NCBI RefSeq assembly: GCF_001428605.1
Contig: NZ_LMID01000010.1
Location: forward strand, 351,195 to 415,194
Length of the DNA: 64,000 nt
Source of the DNA: Sphingomonas sp. Root720
GTDB lineage: Bacteria; Pseudomonadota; Alphaproteobacteria; Sphingomonadales; Sphingomonadaceae
Reading direction: 5' to 3'
Under the pieces are notes generated by a model, which was not told where the DNA came from, did no database searches, and was given only the letters and a program-made list of their open reading frames with translations. The position numbers were made by a program, and so were the translations under genes. Shown piece after piece: positions 1 through 9,869 of the stretch (its first letter is position 1; the number at the start of each line of letters is the position of its first letter).

Positions 1-2
1 TC

Positions 3-1052
3 GTGATGCGCGCCGAATCGGTGCCGCTGTTCGTCGAACTGCCGGGCCGTACCACCGCGTTCGAGACATCCGAGGTCCGCCCCCAGGTGACCGGCGTCCT
101 CAAGGCACGGTTGTTCGAGGAAGGTAGCATCGTCCGCGCCGGTCAGACGCTCTACCGGATCGACCCAAGCCTTTTCCGGGCATCGGTCGACCAGGCCGCC
201 GCCAATCTCGACAATGCCCGCGCGCAGCGCGAGGCGACCGCCGCACGGGCCCAGCGCCTCAAGCCGCTGGCCCAGATCGAAGCGGTCAGCAAGCAGGACT
301 ATACCGACGCCGCCGCCGCCGCCCGGCAGGCCGACGCCGCGGTCGCGCAGAACGCCGCCTTGCTCGACACGGCGCGCATCAACCTGCGTTTCACCAATGT
401 GCCCGCGCCGATCAGCGGACGGATCGGCCGCTCGCTGGTCACCACGGGTGCGCTCGTCACCGCCGGCCAGGCGGATGCGATGACGACGATCCAGCGGCTC
501 GATCCGATCTTCGTCGACATCCAGCAATCAAGCGCCGACCTTATTGCGCTGCGCCGCCAGCTGGCCGCGGGCAAGGGCTTCGCCTCTTCCGCCGCGGTGA
601 CGCTGAAGCTCGAGGACGGCAGCGCCTATCCGATCGAGGGCCGTCTCGAGTTCGCCGAGGCGATGGTCGACCCGCAGACCGGTACGGTCACGCTGCGCGC
701 CCGCTTCGCCAATCCCGAAGGCCTGTTGCTGCCGGGGATGTTCGTCCGCGCCAACATGTCGCAGGTGACGGCGCGCGATGCGATCCTGGTTCCGCAGACC
801 GGGGTGAGCCGCAACCCCAAGGGCGACGCTACGGTCGTCGTCGTCGGGCCCGGCAACAAGGCCGAACTGCGAACGGTGGTCGCCGACCGGACCGTGGGCG
901 ACAAATGGCTGGTGACGTCGGGCCTGAAGCCGGGCGACAAGGTGATCGTCGAGGGGCTCGGCAGGATAAGGCCGGGTCAGCCGATCCGTCCGATGCCCGC
1001 CGGTTCGCCGCCGCGCACGCCCAAGGCGGGTGCCTCGGCCAGGGCCGGCTGA
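3..1052 (+). CDS. RND efflux periplasmic adaptor (AcrA/MexA-like), 5' end outside window
   Basis: Membrane-fusion subunit linking an inner-membrane RND pump to an outer-membrane channel. About 349 codons are visible. The reading frame is open to the window edge, and the first residues (ending VPLFVELPGRT) match the start of the mature adaptor core, so signal peptide and lipobox lie upstream. The order is lipoyl half (EVRPQVTGVL), coiled-coil hairpin (about residues 55-120), second lipoyl half (PISGRIGRS), beta-barrel and membrane-proximal domain ending GDKVIVEGLGRIRPGQ. It is followed 10 nt later by the RND transporter, so it is one operon. Any local regulator would be upstream of the window. 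Substrate cannot be told from sequence. Confidence 0.93.
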   Translation: MMRAESVPLFVELPGRTTAFETSEVRPQVTGVLKARLFEEGSIVRAGQTLYRIDPSLFRASVDQAAANLDNARAQREATAARAQRLKPLAQIEAVSKQDYTDAAAAARQADAAVAQNAALLDTARINLRFTNVPAPISGRIGRSLVTTGALVTAGQADAMTTIQRLDPIFVDIQQSSADLIALRRQLAAGKGFASSAAVTLKLEDGSAYPIEGRLEFAEAMVDPQTGTVTLRARFANPEGLLLPGMFVRANMSQVTARDAILVPQTGVSRNPKGDATVVVVGPGNKAELRTVVADRTVGDKWLVTSGLKPGDKVIVEGLGRIRPGQPIRPMPAGSPPRTPKAGASARAG

Positions 1053-1062
1053 GCCTTCCTCG

Positions 1063-4000
1063 ATGATCTCGCGCATCTTCATCGATCGCCCTATCTTCGC
1101 ATGGGTCATCGCCATCGTCATCATGCTGCTTGGCACGGGCGGTCTGCTCAGCCTGCCGGTGTCGCAATATCCGAACATCGCCCCGCCATCGGTCAATATC
1201 CGCGCCAATTATCCGGGCGCCTCGGCCGACACGGTCGAATCGAACATCACCCAGATCATCGAGCAGCAGCTGTCGGGCATCGACGGGCTGCTCTATTTCT
1301 CGTCGTCGTCCAGTTCCGCGGGCCGCGCCCAGATCACCGTCACCTTCGACAAGGGCGTCGATCCCGACATCGCCCAGGTTCAGGTCCAGAACAAGGTTCA
1401 GCAGGCATTGCCGCGCCTGCCCCAGCAGGTCCAGCAGCAGGGCCTGGTCGTCACCAAGTCCAACCCCGACTTCCTGATGGTGGTATCGGTCTATGACGAG
1501 AGCGGGCGGTCGACCAATCTCGACGTCGCCGACTATCTGACCTCGACCCTTCAGGATGGCATCGGCCGCCTGCCGGGCGTCGGCGACGTCAACGTGTTCG
1601 GTGCGCCCTATGCGATGCGCATCTGGCTCGATCCTTACAAGCTGGCCAGCTTCGGGCTGACGCCCGATGATGTGACCTCCGCGCTCCAGGCGCAGAATGC
1701 GCAGATCGCCGCGGGGCAGATCGGCGGCGTGCCGTCGTCCGACCAGCAGATGCTCAACGCGATCGTCACCTCGCGGTCGCGGCTTACGAACGCGGACGAG
1801 TTCAAGAAAATCCTCGTGAAGACGCAGGTCGACGGCTCGAAGGTGCTGCTGCAGGATGTGGCGCGGGTCGAGCTGGGCAGCGAATCCTATAATATCGTCG
1901 GGCGCCTCAACGGCCATCCGGGCGCCGGCATCGCGATCCTCCTCGCCCCCGGCGCGGATGCGCTCAAGACATCCGAACTCGTCCGGACCTATGTCGACGA
2001 GGCTGCGGGCCGCTTCCCGCCCGGTTATCGCCATGTCTTCGTCAACGACGCGACCGCCTTCATCAAGCTGTCGATCGAGGAAGTGGTCAAGACGCTGTTC
2101 GAGGCTATCCTGCTGGTCGTCCTCGTCATGTTCGTCTTCCTGCAGAGCTGGCGGGCGACGCTGATCCCGGCCATCGCGGTTCCCGTCGTCCTGCTCGGCA
2201 CCTTCGGCGTGCTGGCCGCGGCCGGCTTCTCGATCAACACGCTGACCCTGTTCAGCCTGGTCCTGGCCATCGGCCTGCTCGTCGACGACGCGATCGTCGT
2301 GGTCGAGAATGTCGAGCGCGTGATGGAGGAAGATCCCGACATCAGCCCGCGCGAAGCGGCGATCAAGTCCATGGCGGAGATCAATACAGCGCTGATCGCG
2401 ATCGCGCTGGTGCTATCGGCGGTGTTCCTGCCGATGGCCTTCTTCGGCGGCTCGACGGGCGTGATCTATCGCCAGTTCTCGATCACGATCGTCGCCTCGA
2501 TGGCGCTGTCGGTCTTCGTCGCGCTGGTTCTGTCGCCGGCGCTGGCGGCAACCCTGCTGAAGCGGCCGGATCGCGAAAAGCGGGCGGCGCAGGACGGCCT
2601 GATCGGGCGTGCCTATCGGTTCGGCGACCGCTTCAACATCTGGTTCCGGCGGCTGACCGATCGCTATATCGATACGGTTTCGAAGCTGTTCGGCCGGACC
2701 CGCACCGCGCTGATCGTGTTCGTGCTGCTGGTCTTCGTTCTGGCGTTGGTCTTCCTCCGCCTGCCGACCGGCTTCGTGCCGACCGAGGATCAGGGCTTCG
2801 CGCAGACCCAATATACTCTGGCACCGGGCGCGACGATGAGCCGCACCGTCGCGGTGGCGCGCGAGATCGAGGCCTATATGGCCAAGAACGAGGCGGCCAA
2901 CGTCCAGACATTCTACACCGTCAGCGGCACCAGCAGCGGCGGCCAGGGACAGAATACCGGCCGCGGCTTCCTTGCGCTCGCCCCGTGGGACGAACGCAAG
3001 GGCACCGAAAACAGCGCGGAGTCGATCGCCCACCGCGCCACCCAGGCCCTGTCGTCGGTCCGCGATGCCCAGATCTTCATCCTCACCCCGCCGTCGATCC
3101 CGGGCCTCGGACAGTCGACGGGCTTCTCGATGGAGCTGCTCAACTCGGGCAATCTGAGCCGGACCGAATTCAAGGCGCGCCGCGACCAGTTGCTCGCCGC
3201 GGCCTCCGCCGATCCCGAGCTCGCCAATATCCGCCTCGACACGCTCGAGGATACGCCGACGCTCGCGGTCGACATCGATTCGGACAAGGTCGGCGCCCTC
3301 GGCGTCAGCCAGGCCTCGGTCAACCAGACGCTGTCGGCGGCCTGGGGCGGCCAATATGTCAACGACTTCGTCGATCGCGGCCGCGTCAAGCGCGTCTTTG
3401 TCCAGGGCGACGCGCCCTTCCGCAGCCGCCCCGAGGATCTCGCCGCGTGGCACGTCCGCTCCTCGTCGGGGGAGATGGTCCCCTTTTCCGCCTTCGCCAA
3501 GGTCCACTGGGCGCAGACGCCCAATGTGCTGACGCGCTTCAACGGCGTGGCGAACTTCACCGTCCAGGGTCAGGGCGCACCGGGCAAGAGCTCGGGCGAC
3601 GCGATGAAGCGGATCACCGAACTCGCCGCCGAGATCCCCGGCGTCTCGGTCGACTGGTCGGGTCTCAGCTACCAGGAACGGCTGTCGGGCGGCCAGGCGC
3701 CGATCCTCTACGGTCTGTCGATCCTCGTCGTCTTCCTCTGCCTTGCCGGCCTCTACGAAAGCTGGTCCATCCCGGTAGCGGTCGTCATGGTCATCCCGCT
3801 GGGCCTGATCGGCGCCACCCTGGCCGTGCTGCTGCGCGGGCTGGAGAACGACGTCTTCTTCCAGGTCGGCCTCGTCACCACCATGGGCCTCAGCGCCAAG
3901 AATGCGATCCTGATCGTCGAGTTCGCGGTGATGGCCGAGAATGACGGCAAGACGCCGCTGCAGGCGGCGATCGACGGCGCCCGCATCCGCTTGCGCCCGA

Positions 4001-4209
4001 TCCTGATGACCAGCTTCGCCTTCATGTTCGGCGTGCTGCCGCTCGCCATCTCGACCGGCGCGGGCGCCAAGGCGCGCGTCGCGATCGGCACCGCGGTGCT
4101 CGGCGGCATGTTCACGGCCACGCTGCTCGCCATCTTCTTCGTACCGCTGTTCTTCGTGCTGGTCCGCAAGCTCTTCCCGCGCAAGCGCGGCGGGGAGGTC
4201 GGGGTATGA
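1063..4209 (+). CDS. RND multidrug efflux transporter, AcrB/MexB (HAE1) family
   Basis: Proton-driven inner-membrane pump of 1048 residues, the normal length for HAE1 transporters. The N-terminus MISRIFIDRPIFAWVIAI is typical; an in-frame ATG 33 nt upstream overlaps the adaptor gene and is less likely. Proton-relay residues are present: the Asp pair D408/D409 in GLLVDDAIVVVENVER and K946 in GLSAKNAILIVEFA. Two sets of transmembrane helices flank large periplasmic loops, as expected. The stop overlaps the start of the outer-membrane channel gene (ATGA), indicating translational coupling. The pump probably exports hydrophobic or amphiphilic drugs, solvents or metabolites; the substrate is inference only. 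Confidence 0.97.
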   Translation: MISRIFIDRPIFAWVIAIVIMLLGTGGLLSLPVSQYPNIAPPSVNIRANYPGASADTVESNITQIIEQQLSGIDGLLYFSSSSSSAGRAQITVTFDKGVDPDIAQVQVQNKVQQALPRLPQQVQQQGLVVTKSNPDFLMVVSVYDESGRSTNLDVADYLTSTLQDGIGRLPGVGDVNVFGAPYAMRIWLDPYKLASFGLTPDDVTSALQAQNAQIAAGQIGGVPSSDQQMLNAIVTSRSRLTNADEFKKILVKTQVDGSKVLLQDVARVELGSESYNIVGRLNGHPGAGIAILLAPGADALKTSELVRTYVDEAAGRFPPGYRHVFVNDATAFIKLSIEEVVKTLFEAILLVVLVMFVFLQSWRATLIPAIAVPVVLLGTFGVLAAAGFSINTLTLFSLVLAIGLLVDDAIVVVENVERVMEEDPDISPREAAIKSMAEINTALIAIALVLSAVFLPMAFFGGSTGVIYRQFSITIVASMALSVFVALVLSPALAATLLKRPDREKRAAQDGLIGRAYRFGDRFNIWFRRLTDRYIDTVSKLFGRTRTALIVFVLLVFVLALVFLRLPTGFVPTEDQGFAQTQYTLAPGATMSRTVAVAREIEAYMAKNEAANVQTFYTVSGTSSGGQGQNTGRGFLALAPWDERKGTENSAESIAHRATQALSSVRDAQIFILTPPSIPGLGQSTGFSMELLNSGNLSRTEFKARRDQLLAAASADPELANIRLDTLEDTPTLAVDIDSDKVGALGVSQASVNQTLSAAWGGQYVNDFVDRGRVKRVFVQGDAPFRSRPEDLAAWHVRSSSGEMVPFSAFAKVHWAQTPNVLTRFNGVANFTVQGQGAPGKSSGDAMKRITELAAEIPGVSVDWSGLSYQERLSGGQAPILYGLSILVVFLCLAGLYESWSIPVAVVMVIPLGLIGATLAVLLRGLENDVFFQVGLVTTMGLSAKNAILIVEFAVMAENDGKTPLQAAIDGARIRLRPILMTSFAFMFGVLPLAISTGAGAKARVAIGTAVLGGMFTATLLAIFFVPLFFVLVRKLFPRKRGGEVGV

Positions 4210-5687
4210 TCCGGACCGCCGGGGCATTGCTGGCGCTGGCCGGGCTGGCGGCGTGCAGCTTTGAGCCCGCCTATCATCGCCCGGCGCCCGCCATCCCCGC
4301 CGCGTTGCCCGCCGCCGGCCAGGGCGAGACACCCGCCGCGCTCGATTATCGTCAGGTGTTCCGCGACCCCAGGCTGATCACGCTGATCGACCGGGCGCTC
4401 GCCAACAACCAGGACCTGAAGGCGGCCCTCGCCAATGTCCGTTCCGCCCGCGCGCTGGTGACAATCGCCCGCGCCGATCTCTTCCCGCAGCTCGACGGAT
4501 CGGTGGGCCTCACCACCGGCGACAGCTCGAACGAGACGCGCGGCAATATCGGCGGCAACGGCGCCGGAACGGGCAATAACGGAAATGGGGCCAGCACCGG
4601 CGGGCAGCGGACCAGCTATAATGCCGACCTTGGGGTGAGCTGGGAAATCGACCTGTTCGGCCGGCTCCGCAGCCTGAACAATGCCGCCTTCAACGAATAT
4701 CTCGGCAGCGAGGCCGCCCAGCGCGGCGCGCGGCTGAGCCTCGTCGCCGGGGTCGCCAACGCCTATCTGACGCTCGCCGCCGATCGCAGCCTGCTCGCCA
4801 TCGCCGACGAGACCCGAGCCAGCGCGACCAAGAGCGTCGAACTGACCCGGGCGCTGCTCAAGGGCGGGGTCGCCCCTCGCACCGACCTACGCCAGGCCGA
4901 GACCATCCTCGCCCAGGCCGAGGCCGACCAGGCCAGCCTGGAGACCGCCGTCGCGCAAGATCGCAACGCGCTCCAACTGCTCGTCGGAGCGGCCGTGGAG
5001 GAAGAACTGCTTCCCGCCTCGATCGAGAGCCTCGATGGACAGCTGGTCGAGGTGCCCGCCGGACTCGATTCGTCGATCCTGCTGCGGCGTCCCGACGTGG
5101 TCGAGGCCGAATATGGGCTGCGCGCCGCCAACGCCCGGATCGGTGCGGCACGTTCGGCCTTCTTTCCGCAGATCGGCCTGACCGGGCTCGCCGGTTTCGC
5201 CAGCAGCGCGCTGTCCAACCTATTCCAGGGCAGCGCCTTCACCTGGAGCGTCGCTCCCTCGGCGACGCTGCCGATCTTCGACGGCGGCGCCAATCTCGGC
5301 AACCTGCGCTACTCCAAGGCGCAGCGCGACCTAGCGCTCGCCACCTACCAGAAGGCGATCCAGTCGGCCTTCCGCGACGTCGCCGACGCGCTGGCGCGAC
5401 GCGCAACGATCGATCAGCAGGTGGCGGCGAGCGCCCGGCTCGACGCGTCGGCACGCGATTCGCTGTTCCTCGCCAATGCCCGCTACCGCGAGGGGATCGA
5501 TCCCTATCTGAATATGCTCGACGCGCAGCGCACCGCCTATGGCGCGGCACGCACGCTGACGCAGGCCAGGCTACTCAAGGCGCAGAACCTGGTAACGCTG
5601 TACCAGTCGCTGGGCGGCGACCAGCTGATCGACACCGTCCCCCCCGCCCCCGCGGGCAGTCGCGCGAGGCGCGAAGACGCACAATAA
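4206..5687 (+). CDS. Outer-membrane efflux lipoprotein, OprM/NodT family
   Basis: Third component of the RND system: a TolC-type trimeric channel across the outer membrane. It is 493 residues long, with a lipoprotein signal peptide ending in the lipobox LAAC (Cys near residue 17). Two repeated outer-membrane efflux domains follow. A Gly/Asn-rich insertion (about residues 100-135) lies between the first helices. The ATG overlaps the pump stop codon by 4 nt. Typical motifs include SWEIDLFGRLR and the repeat SFRDVADALA-like helix near the C-terminus. Family assignment is secure; a specific name such as oprM is not justified. Confidence 0.95.
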   Translation: MIRTAGALLALAGLAACSFEPAYHRPAPAIPAALPAAGQGETPAALDYRQVFRDPRLITLIDRALANNQDLKAALANVRSARALVTIARADLFPQLDGSVGLTTGDSSNETRGNIGGNGAGTGNNGNGASTGGQRTSYNADLGVSWEIDLFGRLRSLNNAAFNEYLGSEAAQRGARLSLVAGVANAYLTLAADRSLLAIADETRASATKSVELTRALLKGGVAPRTDLRQAETILAQAEADQASLETAVAQDRNALQLLVGAAVEEELLPASIESLDGQLVEVPAGLDSSILLRRPDVVEAEYGLRAANARIGAARSAFFPQIGLTGLAGFASSALSNLFQGSAFTWSVAPSATLPIFDGGANLGNLRYSKAQRDLALATYQKAIQSAFRDVADALARRATIDQQVAASARLDASARDSLFLANARYREGIDPYLNMLDAQRTAYGAARTLTQARLLKAQNLVTLYQSLGGDQLIDTVPPAPAGSRARREDAQ

Positions 5688-5948
5688 GTCCGCCCTGGAT
5701 CGGCATTATCGCGGGACGCGCGCGGCAAGCGCCGCAGCGGCCTCGGATCGGCCCCCGAACGTTGCGGATCATTCATCCTATCGTCAGCTTCGTCCCCTAG
5801 ACGATTGTCGCGACGCTTCGTCCGGCCGCAGGCGGTGGCCGGTTGATCGACACAGGGCTGCCGAGTAAGGGGCGTGACTGCGCCCTGCCCGAGGCCGCCA
5901 ACCGTTCCTCTCGTCGCCGGCCCTCGACCCGCCGCGCAGGACCAGCCG

Positions 5949-6671
5949 ATGCGCCTGCCCTTCCTTTCCCATGCATGGACGACACGCCGCGACCTGCTGG
6001 GTCGCCGCGCGACCGGCATCCTGCTCGCGATCATCGTTCACATATTGGGCTTCCTGCTGCTGCTGTCGCTGACGCCGACGACGCTGCGGAAGCTGACCCC
6101 GGAGTTGAAGAGCTTTCCGCTGCTGTCCTTCTCCGAGAACCCCGCGCCGAAACCCGCCGCATCCGCCAGCGCCCAGCGGCACAGGACGGTGAAGACGCCA
6201 CCCCCACCGACGGCGCCCCCGCCGCCGCCGACCCCGCTCAAGATGATGATGGTGACCTCGGAGGTGTTCCGGGCGAGCGACATCGCCAACATCCACCCCC
6301 AGCATGCCGACAGCGCCCCCGGCGCCGGCAACCCCGGCAGCGGCGACGGCGAGGGACCCGGCGAAGGACCCGGCGGGGAGAAGCTCTATCCCGCCGACTG
6401 GTATGTCGAACCGACCACGGCCGAGATGGCTTACTATATCAAGGAGCAGCGCCAGGCCGGCTGGGGCATGATCGCCTGCCGGACGATCCCCAATTACCGG
6501 GTCGAGGATTGCCAGGAGCTGGGGGAATCGCCGCGCGGATCGGGCCTGGCCCGCGCGTTGCGCCAGGCCGCCTGGCAGTTCAAGATCCGTCCGCCCCGCA
6601 TCGGCGGCAAGCCGCAGATGGGGGTCTGGGTCCGTATCCTGTTCGATTTCCAGGTCGGCGTCGTGAAATAA
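5949..6671 (+). CDS. TonB-family-like membrane protein
   Basis: 240 residues from ATG 5949. A longer in-frame start at 5874 would add 25 low-complexity residues and has no good ribosome site. The organisation is TonB-like: a short cytoplasmic N-terminus, one membrane helix (about residues 22-42, ILLAIIVHILGFLLLLS), a Pro-rich periplasmic linker (TPPPPTAPPPPPT), a Gly-rich spacer, then a C-terminal region with WQFKIRPPRIGGKPQMGVWV, resembling the end of the TonB C-terminal domain. No exbB, exbD or receptor gene is nearby, so it would be an orphan energy transducer or a TonB-derived envelope protein. Family call is moderate; role is unknown. Confidence 0.6.
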   Translation: MRLPFLSHAWTTRRDLLGRRATGILLAIIVHILGFLLLLSLTPTTLRKLTPELKSFPLLSFSENPAPKPAASASAQRHRTVKTPPPPTAPPPPPTPLKMMMVTSEVFRASDIANIHPQHADSAPGAGNPGSGDGEGPGEGPGGEKLYPADWYVEPTTAEMAYYIKEQRQAGWGMIACRTIPNYRVEDCQELGESPRGSGLARALRQAAWQFKIRPPRIGGKPQMGVWVRILFDFQVGVVK

Positions 6672-6763
6672 CACGGGCTCCTTCGGGACCGAGACGCAAC
6701 CCATTCAGCCGCCGGTCAGTTGTGGCCCCCTAGATGCCCCCACATCGCAATGGGATCACGACC

Positions 6764-7159
6764 ATGACGAAAATGATCTTTGTAGCTTTGCTTTCGCTGT
6801 CCGCCGCCACCGCCGCACATGCCGGGCTGGAACTGGGCCAGCGGCCCATCACACGCACCGAGGTCGCCACTGTCGCGAAAAAGCAGTTCGCGGAGATGGA
6901 CGCCGACAAGGACGGCTCGGTCAGCCCCGATGAGTTCCAGCGCTATCGCGAAGTCCAGAATGCCCAGCCCGACCAGGGCCGGGGCCTGACCCATATCGGA
7001 CGCAGCTGGTTCGACAAATGCGATACCAATGGCGACGGCAAGGTCAGCCTGTCCGAGGCCCAGGCCCGCCCGCTCGGCCTTTTCGACATGGCCGACGCCA
7101 ATCGCGACGGCGTCGCGAGCCTGTCCGAACAGTCATTGGCCATGCTGTTCATCAAATAG
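6764..7159 (+). CDS. Secreted EF-hand protein
   Basis: 131 residues with a cleavable signal peptide (MTKMIFVALLSLSAATAAHA, cleavage after residue 20). Three EF-hand calcium loops are visible: DADKDGSVSPDE (46-57), DTNGDGKVSLSE (87-98) and DANRDGVASLSE (111-122). Position 12 of each loop is Glu and positions 1, 3 and 5 are acidic or Asn, so all three look able to bind Ca2+. Start ATG 6764 is chosen because it opens the signal peptide; an ATG 30 nt upstream adds an unlikely extension. Such periplasmic calmodulin-like proteins are common in sphingomonads, with no established role. Confidence 0.85.
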   Translation: MTKMIFVALLSLSAATAAHAGLELGQRPITRTEVATVAKKQFAEMDADKDGSVSPDEFQRYREVQNAQPDQGRGLTHIGRSWFDKCDTNGDGKVSLSEAQARPLGLFDMADANRDGVASLSEQSLAMLFIK

Positions 7160-7196
7160 ACAATGACCGGCGGTCGCGGGGCCTTTGCGTACCTCG

Positions 7197-7219
7197 TCGT
7201 CCGGCGGAGGCCGGGATCT
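7197..7219. repeat. Single REP-like palindromic unit
   Basis: The core GTCCGGCGGAGGCCGGGATC is one arm of the palindromic repeat also seen at 34114-34201 and 52110-52335. It lies in the convergent gap between the EF-hand gene and malate synthase. Confidence 0.6.
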
Positions 7220-7238
7220 CCGGACAGTGGGGGCAAGC

Positions 7239-7273
7239 GCGAGGCAGGCCCCGCCCGATGATGCCTGCCTCGC
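7239..7273. terminator. Hairpin between convergent genes
   Basis: A perfect 11-bp inverted repeat, GCGAGGCAGGC (7239-7249) and GCCTGCCTCGC (7263-7273), with a 13-nt loop. It sits between the EF-hand gene and the malate synthase gene that runs toward it. There is no T-run, so it may act as a bidirectional transcription or mRNA-stability barrier rather than a classic intrinsic terminator. Confidence 0.5.
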
Positions 7274-7339
7274 TGGCGTGACGCAGAGGGACGGGGTGTC
7301 GCTTGGGAAGCTCCAGCTTTCGCTGGCGTAACTACCTAA

Positions 7340-9442
7340 TTAGCCCTCCGCCTTCACCTTCAGTCGAAACGCATGCAGCAGCGGCTCGGTATAGCCATTG
7401 GGCTGCTCGACGCCTTCGAACACCAGAGCGCGCGCCGCCTGGAAAGCGAGGCTCCCCTCCTCGTTGCCCGCCATCGGCCGGTAGAGCGGATCGCCCGCAT
7501 TCTGCGCGTCGACCTTGACCGCCATGCGCTTGAGGGCGGCATCGACCTCCTCGCCCGAGGCGACGCCGTGCAGCATCCAGTTCGCCATGTGCTGCGACGA
7601 AATGCGCAGCGTGGCGCGATCCTCCATCAGGCCGACATCGGTGATGTCGGGAACCTTGGAGCAGCCCACCCCCTGGTCGATCCAGCGGACGACATAGCCG
7701 AGGATGCCCTGCGCATTGTTGTCGAGCTCGGCGCGGATCTCCTCTGGGCTCCAGTTCTTGCCCTGGGCCACCGGGATGGTCAGCAGTCGGTCGAGGCTCG
7801 CGACGGGCTCGGCCTTGCGCTCCGCCTGCCGGGCGAAGACGTCGACCGCATGATAATGCGTCGCGTGCAGGGTGGCGGCGGTCGGCGAGGGGACCCAGGC
7901 GGTGTTGGCGCCGGTCCTGGGATGGCCGATCTTCTGCGCGAGCATGTCGCCCATCTTGTCGGGCGCCGCCCACATGCCCTTGCCGATCTGCGCCTTGCCC
8001 GATAGCCCGCAGGCGAGGCCGATCTGGACGTTGCGGTCCTCATAGGCCGCGATCCAGTCGCTGGTCTTCATGTCGCCCTTGCGGATCATCGGCCCCGCCC
8101 GCATCGACGTGTGCATCTCGTCGCCGGTGCGGTCGAGGAAGCCGGTGTTGATGAACATGATCCGGTCCTTCACCGCCGCGATGCAGGCGGCGAGGCTGGC
8201 CGAGGTGCGGCGCTCCTCGTCCATCACGCCGACCTTCAGCGTATGGCGCGCCATGCCGAGCAGATCCTCGATCGCGTCGAACAGGCGGTTGGTGAAACCC
8301 GCCTCGTCGGGACCGTGCATCTTCGGCTTGACGATATAGACCGAGCCGGTGGCGCTGTTGCGGTACTTGCCGAGGCCCTTGATGTCGTGCAGCGCGATCA
8401 GGCTGGTGACGATGCCGTCGAGAATGCCCTCCGGCGCCTCGGACCCGTCGGCGAGCGACACGGCCGGCGTCGTCATCAGATGGCCGACGTTGCGGACGAA
8501 GACGAGGCTGCGGCCGCCGAGCGTGAAGCCCGTTCCGTCCGGTGCGGTATAGCCGCGGTCGCCGTTGAGACGGCGGGTCATCATCGCTCCGCCCTTCTCG
8601 AAACTGTCCTCGAGATCGCCCTTCATCAGGCCGAGCCAGTTGGCATAGGCGGCGACCTTGTCCTCGGCATCGACCGCCGCGACCGAATCCTCGAGGTCGC
8701 AGATCGTCGTCAGCGCCGATTCGAGGATGACGTCGGCGATGCCCGCCGGATCGTCCTTGCCGATCGGATGGCCGCGATCGATGACGACTTCGATATGCAG
8801 GCCGTTGTGCCGGAACAGCAGATTATCGCCCGCGCGGCCGACCAGTTGCGCCGGATCGGCGAGCGCCAGATCGCCGCCCGTCCAGTCCGCCCATGCGCAC
8901 GCGGCGAGTGGCACCGCCTTGTCGAGGAAATCCTTGGCCCAGGCGATGACCTGGCCGCCGCGCGCGGCATCATAGCCCTTGCCGGCCGGCACGCCCGGAA
9001 TCGCATCGGTGCCATAGAGCGCATCGTAGAGGCTGCCCCAGCGCGCATTGGCGGCGTTGAGCAGGAAGCGGGCGTTGAGGATCGGCACGACGAGCTGCGG
9101 ACCTGCCATCGTCGCCAGTTCGGCATCGACATTGGCGGTGCCGACGGCAAAGGGCGCGGGCTCGGGGACCAGATAGCCGATCTCCGACAGGAACGCCTTG
9201 TACGCGGCCAGATCGACCGGCTTGCCGGCGCGCGCCAGGTGCCAGCTATCGATCTTCGCCTGGAGATCGTCGCGCGTGGCGAGAAGCGCGCCATTCTCGG
9301 GAGCAAATCGGGCGAAGATGTCCGCCGTGCCGCGCCAGAAGGCATCCGCGCCCAAGCCGGTGCCGGGGAGAGCCCGATCCTCGATAAAGCGGACCAGCGC
9401 CTCCGCGACCTTGAGCCCCGCCTTGTCGATCATCCCGGTCAT
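7340..9442 (-). CDS. glcB: Malate synthase G
   Basis: Condenses glyoxylate with acetyl-CoA to give malate in the glyoxylate cycle or glycolate use; cytosolic and Mg-dependent. It is 700 residues, slightly shorter than the roughly 720 of the G isoform, and much longer than the A form. Family-specific stretches include [14 protein letters not shown] near the N-terminus, the [14 protein letters not shown] region, [19 protein letters not shown] and [21 protein letters not shown] second in-frame ATG lies 9 nt downstream of the chosen start. It is monocistronic: isocitrate lyase is not in the window. It fits with the fatty-acid degradation genes at 52-61 kb as an acetyl-CoA assimilation step. Confidence 0.97.
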   Translation of the reverse strand: MTGMIDKAGLKVAEALVRFIEDRALPGTGLGADAFWRGTADIFARFAPENGALLATRDDLQAKIDSWHLARAGKPVDLAAYKAFLSEIGYLVPEPAPFAVGTANVDAELATMAGPQLVVPILNARFLLNAANARWGSLYDALYGTDAIPGVPAGKGYDAARGGQVIAWAKDFLDKAVPLAACAWADWTGGDLALADPAQLVGRAGDNLLFRHNGLHIEVVIDRGHPIGKDDPAGIADVILESALTTICDLEDSVAAVDAEDKVAAYANWLGLMKGDLEDSFEKGGAMMTRRLNGDRGYTAPDGTGFTLGGRSLVFVRNVGHLMTTPAVSLADGSEAPEGILDGIVTSLIALHDIKGLGKYRNSATGSVYIVKPKMHGPDEAGFTNRLFDAIEDLLGMARHTLKVGVMDEERRTSASLAACIAAVKDRIMFINTGFLDRTGDEMHTSMRAGPMIRKGDMKTSDWIAAYEDRNVQIGLACGLSGKAQIGKGMWAAPDKMGDMLAQKIGHPRTGANTAWVPSPTAATLHATHYHAVDVFARQAERKAEPVASLDRLLTIPVAQGKNWSPEEIRAELDNNAQGILGYVVRWIDQGVGCSKVPDITDVGLMEDRATLRISSQHMANWMLHGVASGEEVDAALKRMAVKVDAQNAGDPLYRPMAGNEEGSLAFQAARALVFEGVEQPNGYTEPLLHAFRLKVKAEG

Positions 9443-9563
9443 TGTCGCCTCGCTGTGAAAATGGGTCGACGGGATTTAGCCCAATCGGCCATTCGACACT
9501 ATCGGGACAATATGAGAAGGATCTATTCCTTGTAAGAACAGGTTGAGAAGACCGAGCTGCCGT

Positions 9564-9776
9564 CTATCCGCCCATCGGGCCGGTGCGGAACCAGCGGCGC
9601 GAAGCGCCGAGGCGCATCAGCTCGCAGCCGCAATGGCGGCAGGTCGCATGGACGACGCCGTTGATCTCGATCTTGCTCGAGCCGATCGCCGAGTGGCGGC
9701 CATTCTCGCAGTCGAGGGCACTGGCCTTGACGTTATCGGTATCTTTGGGCGCAGAATGGACCGGCTGGAGCGGCAT
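9564..9776 (-). CDS. Small conserved hypothetical protein with zinc-ribbon-like cysteines
   Basis: 70 residues from ATG 9776 (MPLQPVHSAPKD). An upstream in-frame ATG at 9836 would add 20 residues. The C-terminal half has DCENGRH and, about 20 residues later, TCRHCGCEL, giving Cys-x4-His and Cys-x2-Cys pairs that could hold one zinc ion. It ends in a basic/aromatic tail. Downstream of the anti-sigma gene on the same strand, 93 nt away. I recall similar short proteins in sphingomonads but know no function. Confidence 0.6.
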   Translation of the reverse strand: MPLQPVHSAPKDTDNVKASALDCENGRHSAIGSSKIEINGVVHATCRHCGCELMRLGASRRWFRTGPMGG

Positions 9777-9869
9777 GCGCGGAATCCTTCCGCAAGAGAG
9801 CGTGCCGCGGCTTTCCGCCCTCAACCTTGCGTGCATATTTCAGCGCTGCAACGAAGCTTATCCGATTTT